In this document: positions 10,051 through 23,100 of the stretch, one piece after another
Numbering within the stretch: the first letter of the stretch is position 1
Layout: the number at the start of each line of letters is the position of its first letter
Notes under the pieces: model-generated
Databases searched by the model: none
Told to the model about the DNA's origin: nothing
The model's input: the letters and a program-made list of their open reading frames with translations, nothing else
NCBI RefSeq assembly: GCF_011386835.1
Contig: NC_088794.1
Location: 67,275,934-67,339,933 of the forward strand
Direction of reading: 5' to 3'
DNA length: 64,000 nucleotides
Source of the DNA: Chrysemys picta bellii
Taxonomy: Eukaryota; Chordata; Testudines; Emydidae
Translations under genes and position numbers: made by a program

Positions 10051-12454
10051 TGATAAGCTCTAAAGTTCCTGTTAATTTATTTATCATTGATGGTTAGGTC
10101 TGCTCATATTTGGCATCTCAAAGAAGGACAATATCATTCAGCTCTATTCGAATACTTTGGATTATGCGGGTTTTGTTGGGGGGGGGAGGGGTTGAAGAGC
10201 CAAGGTAAGAAGACAATACATTTTTGCTAATACATACAACTGTCCCAGTCAAATAGGAACCATTGACATATGATGCTTTAGTGTAAAGTTAGTGACAAGG
10301 TGTCAAGAAAGCCCTGGCTCATGGTAAATAACAAAGACAACAGATCTAGTCTGAGATCTATCCATTCAGTGGTGGAAAAGGTTGCATGCATCGCTACTTC
10401 TGCCATAAGTGACAATTTCAAAAGTTTTTGTATTGAAATTAGAGCTGCTTATTGATCAATAACCCAGGCAGATTCGCAGCTCTAGCACTGATTATGGCAG
10501 TTAGTGGCACTTCTTATCCAGTCCTTACTGTAGCATAAGAAGTCCAGGAAATGTTTAGGAAGTTTGTGATGATGTGACAGCTATTCCGGAGAGCTGCTAA
10601 ACAAAACTGGGAGGAGGGGGAGAAAGGAGACAACTCACTCTAAAAATTAGTGAAATTCTTCTAATCAGGTTAATTTAAGCAGTTTCTAATTTGGAGTCCC
10701 CATTTGATTATGGGGACAGAAGCTCAATATCTACCAAATTGTGTCATTAATCCCTCCTTCCTTAAATACAAAAAAAAGGTTACTCGGCAATCATTCCAGA
10801 GCCATGCAGAAAGGCACTATTACCATTATGCTCTTAGTTGGAGAACATAAATTACCTTCCTATCTGACTCCCCTTAGTACAAAAGTTATTCAGCTCCAAG
10901 TATTGCCAAAGTGCAAACGACAAAAGCTGTAGGCCTCTGTCAGATGTTGATGCACAGTATCAAGCAGATGCTCAGGATAGTTTATGAACTGAGAAGCTGT
11001 GACATTCTCCAGCTTTCAGAAACACCACCCCCCTTTTGTTTTTTTTCCATAGCCCTAGTAATATGACAGTGGTGAAATGCAAATTGAATGGACTAGTTCA
11101 TGAGAACATGCATCTGATTCAAAGCAGCTTACAACTCCTGGTGAACAAAATGCAAATGAAATATTCAAATTCAAAGAGCTCTTGTAAAATGTCTAAGAAA
11201 AACCATTTTGGTTTTGCTTAATTAGGTTCAGAAGGCCGTGCAGCATCCTCACAATCAGACTGTGCACAATGAATTTATTTGGTGCAATTTATGTATAGAT
11301 TACTCTGAAATTATACAATATAATATCTTGCATTTAGAGTATAGAGCACCGTTCACCCAAGGCCCTTAAAGTGATTTATAAATGAATTAACATTTTCCAA
11401 AAATTAGAAGTAGGCAATAGGGATTCTAACACTAGGAATAAAAGATGCTCCAGCGACTACTGGTAAGAATTCAGAAACAAAGACATCAAGTACAATGAAA
11501 AAATTAATAAAAACAGCTTCTACATTTCTCTATGCCCATAATAGTACTTAGTCCTGTGGTAGTTGTGGTGAATGTATCTAGTTTGGTGTCCACCCTAAAA
11601 TTCAAATGACCTATAGTGTTTTGCTACCAATCCTGCTTACTTTCCCACAGTGGATAGTGGTATGATTTTTTTTTTTTAAATCATGCTTTTAAGTGCCATG
11701 CTAGCATTGATTACTAGATGTAGAAGCAAATCCAAAGGTTGTGTTTTTTGAAAAGGCTTAAGCTTGAATGCTCATTTATGCTAAGGTCTGTTTACACTTC
11801 TTTGGCAGGCACAACTCCTGTTAAATCAATGGATAGAGTATATGGGGTCAAACTTCTACTTGGGTAAAGAATATGGGATCAAGCTACTAGTATTAAAACA
11901 ATGAATTGCACAATTTCAAAAGGGTGCATTATTCCCAACTAGCACTGAGTGGCTGTCTGGAGGTCCTGGTTTACATAATCAAAAACATTTCTTTTCACCT
12001 CCCCCAACTTCCGTCTTAAGAAGGTGTATATATCTAATAGTTGAGGAGATGCAATACAATCTTGAGGTGTTTAATGAGGAATGTGCACATGAGCAATGGA
12101 TACAGAATCAGCCCTCATTTTTTCAGAGAATATTCTCCACTGGTCTACACAGAAACGCTATCTTACTAAAACCCAAACTATATTTCATCACCTTTATAAT
12201 ACTTGCCTGCTTAAGGTGTTCCTCACTTTAAAGCATTATGCAAACATCTGCCATGGGTAATTGTAACAGCAAACAGTTTGGAGTGACCAAATCTATAATA
12301 TGATACTTGCAGTGAAATGGCCAACTGCTATGCCTGCTTATTCTCAAATTACAGAGCACACAACCAAGGTGCTCCAGGCTAAGAAAAATGGCAGATAAAT
12401 AAAAAATGGTTTTAGAAACAATAAAAGTAGAGTTCATTGTCAAGATACTCAGCT
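10051..12454. other. Unclassified AT-rich sequence with MIR-like scraps
   Basis: No gene seen. A G-run lies near 10175-10190. The piece near 11340-11420 (agcaccgttcacccaaggcccttaaagtgatttata, quoted here only in outline) resembles the end of a minus-strand MIR-like SINE. The short open frames have no recognisable motifs. Confidence 0.4.
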
Positions 12455-12725
12455 GATATAAACTGAAGTCAATGGAGCAAAAACAATTTACACAGCTGAC
12501 ATTCTAGCCCAATATATTTTTAATGGGGAGGAAGTGTGAACAGGCATAGACTGGTTATTTGTTTGTAATTTCATCTGAATGGATAAGTGAAACATAGGGT
12601 GTATAAGTGACTTTCCCAAGCCCTCGTAAGTCAGCAGCAGAGCCAGCTATTGAAAACAAGGGATCTTAACTCACAGCTCCTTGTAACTATTCAACATCCT
12701 CTCTCTCTCTGTTTGTTTTATTGAA
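12455..12725 (-). repeat. Small palindrome relic and MIR-like relic, minus strand
   Basis: At about 12455-12520, cagctgatataaactgaagt and caatttacacagctg flank a gaagtcaatggag core (dispersed palindrome family). At about 12590-12720 the minus strand reads like a MIR core: an acttacgagggcttgggaaa-type block with the associated ctgc/cagag words. Both are strongly decayed. Confidence 0.45.
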
Positions 12726-13435
12726 GTGGAAGAAAATTCTGGTGCTAAGTATTCATTATAGTAATTCTGTGTGCAGTGTAATGTGCAGAAATACATTATT
12801 CTGAAGTCTAACTTGATTGAATACCATATTCAATGTTGGTTTTGTAGGTGCTTTATTTTCAATTTCAAAATATAAACTCCACAAATCATTTTCATTACAG
12901 TTTCTAGTATTTCTAAGGTGTCTTTAGAATTCCTTCTTTTGCGTTTTGTCCGTCTCATTTGAGTTCGCTCTGTGATCTGTAAGGCAACTGAATGGTGTTG
13001 CCTGTTACTTCACTACTTGTAGCTGCTAAAATGCGCACATCAATGATGAGTTTCAACAATGACCACTCCTGTTCAGTTCATTTTTATGCCACGCTTGGCC
13101 CATTACTTTCTTCTAAAGTGCTATTTTTATTCATGGACCTCTGTTGAAAAAAGAGTAATTTCTAATTTTAGATGCCACTTTGCAAATTAGAGAGACATGT
13201 TCTGCTTATGGCATGCTGGGGTGCAAGTACCAACAAAATTCATGCCATGAGCTTTACAACTGCATCAAGCCAGTCATCAGGGCTTTGGGTCCAGATTCTT
13301 GTCTGTCCCAGCAATGTAAATCTGAAGCCAATGAGAGCTGCTCTGGACTTCTCTGCATTTGACTCTACATTGAAGTGTGGGGAAGAAACAAGTTAAACAG
13401 AAGGGAAACCAAGACCCCAAAACAGGTGTAAGATA
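12726..13435. other. Unclassified sequence
   Basis: No recognised repeat or gene. Open frames of 60-74 codons near 13.2 kb overlap each other in two frames and show no family motif. Confidence 0.4.
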
Positions 13436-13695
13436 ATAGCCTGGGTGGAACGGTAGTTTAAAGTTTAAGCCACAGAATTAGAAGGCAGGAGACCTCGATT
13501 TTGCATCCAGCTGTGACTTTGAGAAAGTTACTTAACTTAAAAACTAAGGTATTCTGCCCACTATTGGCAGGGGTGAGCGTGGAAAAGAGGGTAATAACTA
13601 TATCTCAGAGATATTGTGAACTAACAATTAATGTTTGTTAAGTGTGTAGAGGTCCTTAGAAGGAATGTGCTATGGAAGGGCAAAGTGGTGTTCTT
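13436..13695 (+). repeat. CORE-SINE/MIR-like relic, plus strand
   Basis: The blocks gaaggcaggagacctcgatt, ctgtgactttgagaaagtta, tatctcagagatattgtgaa and aatgtttgttaagtg follow the order of a full MIR-type element, ending in gctatggaagggcaaagt. This is one of the better preserved MIR-like copies in the window. Confidence 0.75.
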
Positions 13696-14470
13696 ACATG
13701 TATGAAAAGATAAAATGGGATGAAGTGAATAGGTAAAAAGATACCAGAATTCTATCAGCAGTTGCAAGAACAAAGAGTCAATAACTGTAGACAGTTCAAG
13801 AGTGGATTTGAACAGAGACGGGAGATTAATGTGCAGTTTGAAAAGGAAACGGGGAGGACATTAATGAAGTAAAGTGATATACAATTGTTATGAATGCCCC
13901 TTGTAGGGGGAGGATGAACCAGTTTTGCAAAATTCCATACCAAGCATGGAGCCACAAGGAAATACTGGAGACTAAAATACTCTCTGATAGTGATAACTTT
14001 TGGTCATTACCAACCTGAGGTTTGGAGTGACGACCTGGAGATGAAAGAGTGTGTATTCCATTACTAATCCCTGGGGCCTACCAGTCCCATTTAATGCCTG
14101 CGTTTCCTATTTGTAATAGTTTGTCTACATAGCCAGTCTGGGAATTTTCCCTTCATTTCCTTCAAAATCGCTGCTATAGATCATAATAGTTGAAAGGAGC
14201 CATTGCAAATCAAATCCTACCAAGAGACAGTTCCTGACACCCTTTAGCCACCAACAGCAAAAGAAAGAGGGAGCAAGAGACTGACTAAGGCAAATGAGAG
14301 GAAGAAGAGGTTATGGGAAGATGGGGGCAGGGGAGGAGAGAATATTGCCAAATTGGAAAAGTTAATAACTTGCAGGAGAGAATTCATTTTCTTAAATAGA
14401 TGCAATTACAAATTGACTAAATTCAACTTCCCACTACAAGTTATATGTGTATGAGTGTGTATATAGGAAG
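13696..14470. other. Unclassified sequence
   Basis: Nothing recognised. Confidence 0.4.
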
Positions 14471-14605
14471 ATATTCATTATTTATTTGTATTATCTGGGT
14501 ACCCCAGGCCTGGACCAGGACCCATTGTGCTAGTTTCCATACAATCACAAAACAAAAAGAAAGTCACTGCTCCAAAGAACTTAATCTAAATAAAAAAGTA
14601 AGTAT
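14471..14605 (-). repeat. Ancient SINE tail, minus strand
   Basis: The segment contains ccaggacccattgtgctagt and acaaaaagaaagtcactgct followed by ccaaagaacttaatctaa. This is the reverse complement of the tail seen on the plus strand near 2.25 and 23.4 kb, a widely dispersed old amniote repeat. Confidence 0.65.
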
Positions 14606-15213
14606 GTATGTATGTGTGTATAATTTACAATATATAAACCTTCCTATTGACATACTAATTGGGAGTGACAAGGCTTTTTACTGCCTCAGAGTTCCCATAT
14701 ATAAGATAGCCTTCAATATATCACTTTGGTATTTCTGCTTTTCACTGAAAATAATCTTTTGATTGTTCACAATACTAAGTACAAAGATTAGTGTTGTTCT
14801 TGTCCATCATCTTTCTGTTTAAAAAAATAATGTATAAAGAATGCTGAGTGCATGTAGCTCTGTGCACGGGAAGCAACATTTCAAAGCTTCCTACAACATG
14901 AATCTAGCATTTCCTGTTCCATTTTATTTTGCACTTTATAGATCCCTGTTGATTGGGAAAGCAAATGAAAGTGATCTTTCATGCGTCTATCTTTATCAAT
15001 CTCTTTGTTTAGGATTTTTGCATTTTAAATAGGATATAATGGAAACATATTGGGATTTTAGGATGGATCTGATTTTGAAGCTCTGATTTGCTGAGAAATT
15101 TCAGCCAGCAAAATTATGCATACGTGAAATTCCTAATGTTGATTAAAAATCCCAGAAATTAGTTGATATCAATTGCTTTCTTAATCTTAAAAAACAAACA
15201 AACAAACAAAAAA
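14606..15213. other. Unclassified; ends in an (AAAC)n tract
   Basis: Nothing recognised until the acaaacaaacaaacaaa simple repeat at 15191-15213, which lies just before the hAT element's target copy. Confidence 0.45.
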
Positions 15214-15221
15214 CCCTAAAT

Positions 15222-15556
15222 CAGGGGTTGGCAACGTTTGGCACGCGGCTCGCCAGGGTAAGCACCCTAGCGGGCCGGGCCAGATTTATTTACCTGCTGA
15301 CGCGGCAGTTTTGGCCGATCGCAGCCCCCACTCACCACGGTTTGCCATCCCGGGCCAATGGGGGTGGTGGGAAGCGGCGCGGGCAATGGATGTGCTGGCC
15401 ATGGCTTCCCGCTGCCCCCATTGGCCCAGGACGGAGAACCGTGGCCAATAGGGGCCGCGATCGGACGAACCTGCCGCGTCACCAGGTAAATAAACTGGCC
15501 CGGCCCGCTATGGTGCTTATCCTGGCGAGCCGCGTGCCAAATGTTGCCGACCCCTG
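15222..15556. mobile_element. Palindromic GC-rich hAT MITE with perfect 8-bp target duplication
   Basis: The ends caggggttggcaacg and cgttgccgacccctg-type are inverted repeats, and most of the 335 bp is one large imperfect palindrome (ggctcgccagggtaagcacc against ggtgcttatcctggcgagcc). The flanks carry identical ccctaaat at 15214-15221 and 15557-15564. GC content is far above the surroundings. The overlapping 113-codon plus and 71-codon minus frames encode similar peptides only because the element is palindromic; neither is a gene. Confidence 0.95.
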
Positions 15557-15564
15557 CCCTAAAT

Positions 15565-15849
15565 CATAAATCTAACAGATAGCAGCAAATATAACAGACA
15601 TTCAGAACATAACATTAAATAGAACAAAGTGTAATCAAAATATGAGGGAGCTTTTATTATTATTTTTCATTAACTAATATATTAAGGTACTGTACTTTCT
15701 GACTCATTCAAGAAAACCATTAGTAAGATGAAAAGAAAACAAATAGGAAGTGAACCAAACAAGAAAGCAAATCTACATTTATTTTAGATGAACATATGTA
15801 CACTACAATTTTTTCAGATAAGAATTTGCATTGTTAATATCATTAGCTA
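15565..15849. other. Unclassified AT-rich sequence
   Basis: Nothing recognised. Confidence 0.4.
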
Positions 15850-16560
15850 TCTTCTCTACGGACACAGAGAGACTGAATCCCCAGGAGGCCTTCCTGACTT
15901 GTAAGACAAAGGCAGTCCTTTTGGGAATATAAGGTAGAGAGCGACTCCATCTGGAAACCAAGCAATTTGATCTCTGTGATGGGTCCTGACCAGGCTGGCC
16001 AGTAAAGAGCTGGAAAGGAGACTGTGGGTAAAAGAAACCATCTTGAACAAAGACTCTATCTTACCAGATTGTTTTAGACTTTTAGATGCATGTTTTCACT
16101 TTTATTTGCTTGTTGCCATCTCTGCCTTTATCTTTTATAGTTGGTATCACTAAATCCCTGCTCTTTTGTTAATAAACTTGTTTTACTTTTAGTATAAACC
16201 TATTCAGTGCTGTGTTTGAAGAGAAGGGGGCATTTACCTCAGTTAAATTAATAAGCTGTGATGTTCTGACTCTTTAACAGAGCAGCAAATTTAATATCTT
16301 CTGTGAATGCACAAAGGTAGGGGCTCTGCATTTCAGAGAAACATCTTTGAAGAGCTCAGGGGCTGGAGATTACTGATAGTTACCTGTTAGATGAGGTTTG
16401 GGCCAGGAAAGCCTTGAGGATTTTGCTGGTCAGGAAGACAAATTGGTGTGGCAGGGAGTTGACACACAGTCTAATTGCCAGCACAACTCACTCTTGCTGA
16501 GGCAGAGAGGTAACACAGTGGCTCACAGCTCTGGATATTTCCAGCATAGTGTTTAGGATC
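15850..16560 (+). mobile_element. Probable retroviral-type LTR, boundaries uncertain
   Basis: I recognise the succession of blocks from LTRs dispersed in turtle genomes: tctctgtgatgggtcctgac, then ggctggccagtaaagagctg, gtgggtaaaagaaaccatct, and gttaataaacttgttttact, which carries an AATAAA polyadenylation-type signal near 16170. A region rich in trinucleotide gag/agg words follows. No internal retroviral gene lies next to it, so it would be a solo or truncated LTR. I could not fix the TG...CA ends or a target duplication; the coordinates and class are a recollection-based inference. Confidence 0.55.
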
Positions 16561-16794
16561 TTATTAGAAATAACCTAAAAATTGTAAGGATCATTGTGGT
16601 ATGATACGCTAATTTCATTTTGTGAATCAGTCATTAATTACAGATAACGAGTGCATTAGGCCACATTGAAATAATTAAGATGTTTTTCTATATCATTCTA
16701 CCTTCATAACACACCACTTGCTAATTCTTGAGATTAAGCCTAGGTGAATGGGACATGCGATAAATTCATCTAGTTTCTGCCCCAACTTCAGCAG

Positions 16795-16998
16795 AGAATG
16801 AAGTGGTTTGAACATTGGCCTGCTAAACCCAGGATTGTGAGTTCAATCCTTGAAGGGGCCACTTAGGGATCTGGGGCAAAATCAGTACTTGGTCCTGCTA
16901 GTAAAGGCAGGGGGCTGGACTCAATGACCTTTCAAGGTCCTTTCCAGTTCTAGGAGATAGGATATCTCCATTAATTTAATTTAATTTGATTTAGTAGT
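16795..16998 (+). mobile_element. tRNA-derived SINE (turtle pol III SINE)
   Basis: The tRNA-like head is degenerate at the A box but keeps agtggtttgaacattggcct and a good B box gttcaatcc at 16841-16849. The body (gggatctggggcaaaatcag, ttggtcctgctagtaaaggc) and the CR1-like tail (ggtcctttccagttctagg) match the copy at 30292-30482. The A/T-rich tail of taattt repeats follows. Such SINEs are transcribed by RNA polymerase III and moved by CR1-type LINE machinery. Confidence 0.9.
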
Positions 16999-17452
16999 TT
17001 GTCACTTTGAAATAATCACCATTTTGGTAACATGTAACATTTCAGAAAGTTCTGAATTGGCCTATAAGTTTTGAACATCTGAAATACAATTTTAAACATT
17101 CTCTGTACATTGCTACTGTTTAAGGGGAAGTTGAATATTTAGGGTCTGCTTCCATTAAAGTGAATAGGATCTTTGCCATTGTCTTCAATGAGAACATGAC
17201 CAGCAGTCTTTACTTGTACCTTCAAAGAAACAAACTTATCGTACCAGGACTGGTATCTGATTTTTCAATGTATCTCCTGAAAATTAATTTCTCCATCAAT
17301 AGTTTTCCATAAGCAAGGGTATCTAAAATGTCAGTCATTCTCATGTGCATACTAACATGCAGCAAGTTTGTGGCATGTATCTATCCTTGATCAAAAAGGC
17401 ACTAACTGGATAAGCAAAGCTGCACAACCTGAAGATCTGGCCCTGTTTCTTT
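16999..17452. other. Unclassified; small palindrome near 17.14-17.21 kb
   Basis: Nothing coding. Near 17135-17205 a ttccattaaagtgaatagga / cattgtcttcaatgagaac pair is a decayed member of the dispersed gacttcaatg palindrome family. Confidence 0.4.
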
Positions 17453-17491
17453 GGGTATGTCTTCACTACCCGCCGTAGTGTAGACCAGCCC
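17453..17491. mobile_element. Minimal Harbinger-like MITE remnant, 39 bp
   Basis: Both termini of a Harbinger-type element abut each other: gggtatgtcttcactaccc followed by cgtagtgtagaccagccc. The rest is lost, so this is an internal deletion down to little more than the two inverted ends. Confidence 0.7.
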
Positions 17492-18147
17492 TTTTATATA
17501 AAACTGGAAAAGGACCAGATCTTATAGTCTTGCTGCAAAGGGAATTTTGCCTAGGTATAGATTGCAAGACCAGCCCATAAAGATATTGGTTAGCAAGGAA
17601 ATTTCAGTACAAGCAAGTAATACCTGCTTCATCTTCATTTTGACAGGCCTTCTGTGTGCCAATAACACCCTGTATTATGGCTGTTATCATCCATCAGCAC
17701 CATGATCAATTAGGAAATCCTTGGAAAAAACATGAGAGGAAAAGCAAAAATAGTGTAGTAGGAATGTTTTCCTGGCAAAGATGCGTGCTGCTGAACACCA
17801 CAATCTGTTTCAGTTTTTACAAAAAGATGTTTCTTGAGAGTTTGCATCTGTAGAGTGAGTAAACTGTTTCACAGCTATTTTTATAGCAGCAATTCGTATA
17901 CATTCCTTTCCAGTTTAATAATATACTTATAACGCTTTACATTTTCAAAGTGCTGCGCAAACATTGCAGGTGAGATTGAAAGGGGGGGAAATTGGGTTTG
18001 TGCCTTTTTTCCCGCTGATTAATGATCTAGGAAGAAGGCCTGAACCTTTTCAAAAAGAATACTTATTTCTCAGGTTGTGTTTTACATTAGACATTCAGGC
18101 TGTCTAACCAGTTTTTCCTGGAAGACTCTATGGCTCACTGGAGACCT
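17492..18147. other. Unclassified sequence
   Basis: No gene recognised. A short acgctttacattttcaaagt word near 17930 resembles a MIR-like end. Confidence 0.4.
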
Positions 18148-18436
18148 AGGCTACGTCCTCACTATGGGGGTGGGGGTCGATTTAAGATACGCAAATTCAG
18201 CTATGCGAATAGCATAGCTGAATTCGACGTATCCGAGCTGACTTACCCCGCTGGGAGGACGGCGGCAAATCGACCTCTGCGGCTCCCCCGTCGACAGCGC
18301 TTACTCCCAGCTCCACTGGTGGAGTACAAGCATTGATTCGTGGATCAATTGTCGCGTCCCAACGAGACGCGATAATTCGATCCCCGAGAGATTGATTTCT
18401 ACCCGCCGATTCAGGCGGCTAGTGTAGACGTAGCCC
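18148..18436 (+). mobile_element. Harbinger-like MITE, copy 1 of 3
   Basis: The ends ggctacgtcctcactatg and ctagtgtagacgtagccc are inverted repeats. The body closely matches copies at 29163-29457 and 47963-48247, in the same orientation. It contains two hairpins. Hairpin A (18186-18233) pairs aattcagctatg with catagctgaatt around cgaatag, with an outer gatacg/cgtatc stem. Hairpin B (18339-18386) contains gtcgcgtc/gacgcga. No transposase is encoded. PIF/Harbinger assignment rests on the end sequence and on the 3-bp duplication of copy 3; here the flanking trinucleotides are not clearly identical. Confidence 0.85.
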
Positions 18437-19839
18437 TTGTAAGTTTACGTCATCACAGGCACCAAGGAAACAAAACATGATTGATTAAGAAGGATTTTTA
18501 GTTAGGCTGTTTAAAATGCTGTGTTTATGCTAAAACTGTTTAATTCCGATGTTTGAGGATCTGAACAAAAGTTCTTTTGTTCAGGATTTGAACTCCCTTA
18601 TTACTGCAGTTAAAGATGGAGAGAACTCCAAGGGCACACCTCTGGGTCTTGCAAGGAAAGCATCTAGAAATCAAGGAAGATCCGACTTATTAGCTTAATA
18701 TTTCTTATGTTAAAAAAAAAATCCAACTGCCTGTTTCCCACCATAAAACATAACAACAGCATCAACAAAGTTCAGACTTTTTTATACTTAACGGGGAAGA
18801 CAAAAGAAAGGTATACACCCAATTCTCTCTCCCCAACATCAGGGCAAAAAGGGGCTGAGTTAATAATAGCATAGGCACCCAGCCATAATTAAATAACATG
18901 GAAAATGCTCCCAGTTCAAATGTGAGTTTACAGACGAACACAAATTAGGGCCACAGCGCTATCCCTTTAAAAGAAATGGGATTTTGAAATTGACTTTAAA
19001 GAGAGTGATAGCACTTCAGATTAGCCTTCCATAATGTCATCCCCATCTCTCTCTCTCAATTCTTCTTCAATTTCCTTTTTGTTCTCACCATATTTGTTTT
19101 TCATATCTCATATTTTTGATCACATGACATAAAGCTATCAGCTATACCTACCTGCAGCATTTACTTAACTGCTTTTCTTTTCTTTCCACCATAGGACAAT
19201 GACATTTGAAAGGCATATCCTGGCTCTGGCTCCATAGTTGAGGTGGCAGCTAGGGCCCCCTTTTTGAGCCTTATTTTCAATCACCCTCCAATTTTGTTTC
19301 AACCCTCCTTTTGAACTGCATACAATCATATTTACTCTCAGTCCAGAGATCTATTTCCCACACTTTTGATGTGGATTTGTCTTTGAGTTCCAAACACTTC
19401 ATAAACCCCTTGTTCCATTGTGAATGTCCTTGTTCGTTTATTTTTTTTCTCTCCTTTCATTTGGTATTGTCTATGTTACCCTGATGCCAACATTAACTAT
19501 CTCTCATTTCCTTCCTTTGAATAAAATACTGAGCTAATCAAATTCTAGTTTGTTGTTCAAATATTTGCTTTAAGCTTATGCTTTACAAATATAATGCACT
19601 CACCCTATACGCTTCTCTACTGCCTTCTTTATCCTCTCAATAATTCTTTTTCAGATTGTTTAAATGGGTGGTTGAGTATTTGTACTTTTGAACTAAACTG
19701 TACAGTATAGTGAACACATTACTGCATCAAATTACTTTTGATATATGCCCAGAGTTTGTGAAAAAGACACAGGATTATCTGTAGTCCTTGAACTACATAA
19801 GTCAAATCCTGCAGTCTATATTGAAGGCCCCTTCCTGAT
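18437..19839. other. Unclassified AT-rich sequence
   Basis: Nothing recognised. Confidence 0.4.
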
Positions 19840-20195
19840 CCCATTGACCTATATATGTCCGATTCTAATCTTACCTGGGGTGTAAATTGGAAATAATTCC
19901 ACTGAAGTGAGTAGAGTTACACCAGTGTAAAACCAGGATAAGGGAGTTCAGAATCATGCTGCATCTCTGCCTCACAGAGCTGAACATTTTTCATTTACAA
20001 AATTATTTCATTGAAAAATGTCCCCTCTTTTTTGAAAATGAAACTTTTTGTGAAAAATTCTCATTATCAACATTTTCCATTTCCTCTCCACCCCCCAAAA
20101 AAGCTAGCACAACATTTATTTCCAGTATTGTAATACAATTTTTTACCAAAACCATTTTCAAAATCATTATTGGAATTTTTCATTTATCGAGCAGC
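19840..20195. repeat. Two old palindromic repeats side by side
   Basis: At about 19845-19945 acctggggtgtaaattgg and agttacaccagtgtaaaacc form the arms of a gacttcaatg-family palindrome. At about 19985-20190 AT-rich words such as ttgaaaaatg and gtgaaaaattctcattatc belong to the AT-rich palindrome family. The 96-codon plus frame here is a by-product. Confidence 0.5.
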
Positions 20196-23100
20196 CAGTG
20201 TTCAGCAGGTGTTTGTAGGTGCACTTTAGGCCACTTCAGTCTCTAACACATGAGAAAACTTTTGTACATCAGTGTTGTAGATATGCCTATGTTTTGTAAC
20301 ACAAGCTTTGGGCTCATTTACCAGTGCATGTGTCATAGGATCCAGCTACCAGCAGATAGGTTTATTTACAATTAGAGTCATGCATGTGATTTTCTCTTTT
20401 TTTTCTACCCATGGCCAAATCAACTTTAGTTTTATTTAAGATCACTGGAGTTGGTTGCATGGCCTCTTATGCTGCAAACATCTGCTGTTGGGCAATTTGG
20501 AGAGAAGGAAACTGACCTTGAAGAGACAGAAGTGAAAGCAAGGTAACAGTTTTTACCTGGAGCTGCAGTTGCTATTGTACGTCCCAAATGGTACTGCAAA
20601 GAAAGCAGCTGTGAGCACATGGAGGGCTGAATAGCTTGAGGGGTGCCAGGCTGGTTTACTAAAGGATGCAGGGAATAGAACTGCATGCAGTTCACTTCAG
20701 GCCAGTTGATCCACATCCCAGCCAAGAGTATCAGAGAGGTGTGATCAGTGTGAACAAGACTACAAAAAAAAGATGTCAGACCTTACAGCTAAAGGTTCTT
20801 CAGCTGGCAATTGGGGTTGAAGGTAGGGAAGTGAATTGTAGTATATTTGCAGAATATATATATATTTGCAGAATCAGCAATAAACAATCAGAAATAGTCT
20901 TTATGCTAGAGATGAATTTGTGTAACTTGGTGATCCTTAGCTTGTGTGAATATTCCTGCCATACTCTGTCCTCACCCTAGTGTCATGGTAGTTAAGGGCC
21001 TGTCAGCTTTTAAATATTTTTTAAGAGATGAACCCAAATCATAAGCCTTTGAACTTTGGAGTTGGAACTTTGTGGATCAGGCCCATTCTAACTGTATTCT
21101 GTTTTATAGGATTTTAGCTCATTCTACATTTCTGTAGTCAGCTGTTGTTTCTGTGTGACTCCTTCTGCTTAGCACTACAAACCACTCCTGGCTCTGAAGC
21201 TGCCAATTCTCAAATGGCAACAGAGACAATAGGAACTGGCAGTATAACCCTGGTGAGTGTACAGGCCGCCCTCTGTGTCAATCCACGGAGGAGATGAGTT
21301 GTTACAACTCTTCACTACAGTGGCTTAGCTCTTTAGTTCTAACTGTAGCAGCTCATGCTTTTTGCTCTGGAGGTCCAAGTGCCGATTCCCGATGTGTTGG
21401 ACAAGATGGTGTCTGTGACAGATGCTATCAGCCCCGATCTCTGCTCCATATTTCTATTTCCCCTCCTAACCTTCATTCATATTAATCATTTATCTACCCA
21501 TATTTGCCACTCCAATAAGCACTAACTAGTCTAACTTCTCCAACCTTTCTTTTAAACTGTTAATATTGTTGGCCAGACACTAGTGCTCAAACTGGAAACA
21601 AAAAAATCTCCAACTTTTTCTGTCCTCTTTCCCTTCCCCTTCCTTTTTGCACTGCGCACCAATGAGAAGCGGGGTGTTACAAACATGTTACTTCCAGTAC
21701 GCACACACAGAAGGTGTGTGCTGTTTCTGAGCCTAATAGCCAGGCTTCATTTACTTGATTGCCATGAGGTTGAGGCAGGCAGGAGGGTCAAATGTGGGAA
21801 ATTTCACCACCAAATTTCTGCTCGAGTTGCTGGGGTTCAGGAATGTCCTGAAGTTGTTTTTCTTTTTATAGCAAAAGTCCAAAGCTGCGGAGGCAGCACA
21901 TACTCTGGTTGCTGCTGAAATCTGTCTGTCTCACTGGCTGTTGCAAGGCTTAGATAGCTGTCACAAATGTCCATTAGGCCATTTTCTGTTTGATTATGCG
22001 TGGTTGAGTTATGAAACCTCTTCCCTCGTTCCAGCCGATATAGGCACTTTTATATGAGGATCTGATCGTAAAACTAGAATTCACAGGAAACAATGATATC
22101 AGACTCCCATGTATTTTTAAAGATTCACTCCTGTGCCTGTGATAGGGAAATCAAAAGATTATCCCACCTGACTTTAAAAAAAAAAGAGAGGCATTACAGA
22201 ATAGTCAGGGATTAATTTGCTCTCACCCCCCAAATTAACAAAGGCTTTTTGAAGTCAATGATTGGCAGCAGTTTCAAGGCTGTTTGGGCTATTTTGCCCC
22301 CCTAACCATTATTTTCCTTGACTCCTTTGACTCTGCTTTTACTGAGAGACTTCAATCTCTGTTATATATTTGTGATTAATGCCTTATATAAATTCCTTAC
22401 ATAATCCATGAGCAAAGCTCATGTACGGATTTCTTAGGTAAAGAGGGGTTATTTTAAATGGCACTTAAACCCACCTGCTTTCTTTTAAGGCTCAACTATG
22501 GGGCATGGAATACCAACGAATTAGTCATAAATATGTCTATTGTCTCTGTTTTCTTTAATGTAAAGCATTTCCCTCCACACCGGTCTAAAAGAAAATCTCA
22601 TTTAAAAAAAGACCTGTGTTCTGAGATACTCACAGGTATCTGTTTCTTCTCCCCACTGCCAACCATTGGCCAGGGCAGGTGTATGAAAATCTAAAGCACT
22701 CAAATATGCTGTAAATGTGGAGCAGGGTTTGGCTGTCTGCATGCAATGGGCCTGATTCTTCTGTCAACTGCACTAGTGAAGTCAGCTAGTGTAACAGGCA
22801 GCAGATTTTGGCCATGTGTGAATTTCAAATCCAAACGCATGGATTCTCCTTAATTTTTACCCCACTCAGGAGCTGCAGTGGTCTTCGTGCCAACAAAATC
22901 CTTTTTACTCTGTCCAGTGTCAGAGGAGGAGCCTCTGTGGACATGTAGTGCATATAAGATATTTGGCTTCGTGATTTATGGTGGGAGAAAAGCCTCAGCA
23001 CAGTCGCCTACTCATTCTGATGCTCTAAAAACTGCCAGTTCTGATGCCCAAAAAGCTGCTGCCCCCACACCCTCTGCTTCTGGTGTGACTCCACACACAC

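Noticed and set aside
12914..13400. A host exon near 13.2 kb (74-codon frame with several Cys)
   Set aside because: Two overlapping frames, no splice-site or domain support visible, and no recognisable homologue.
15228..15569. 113-codon frame and its antisense 71-codon frame
   Set aside because: The element is palindromic, so similar peptides on both strands are expected; perfect hAT target duplications flank it.
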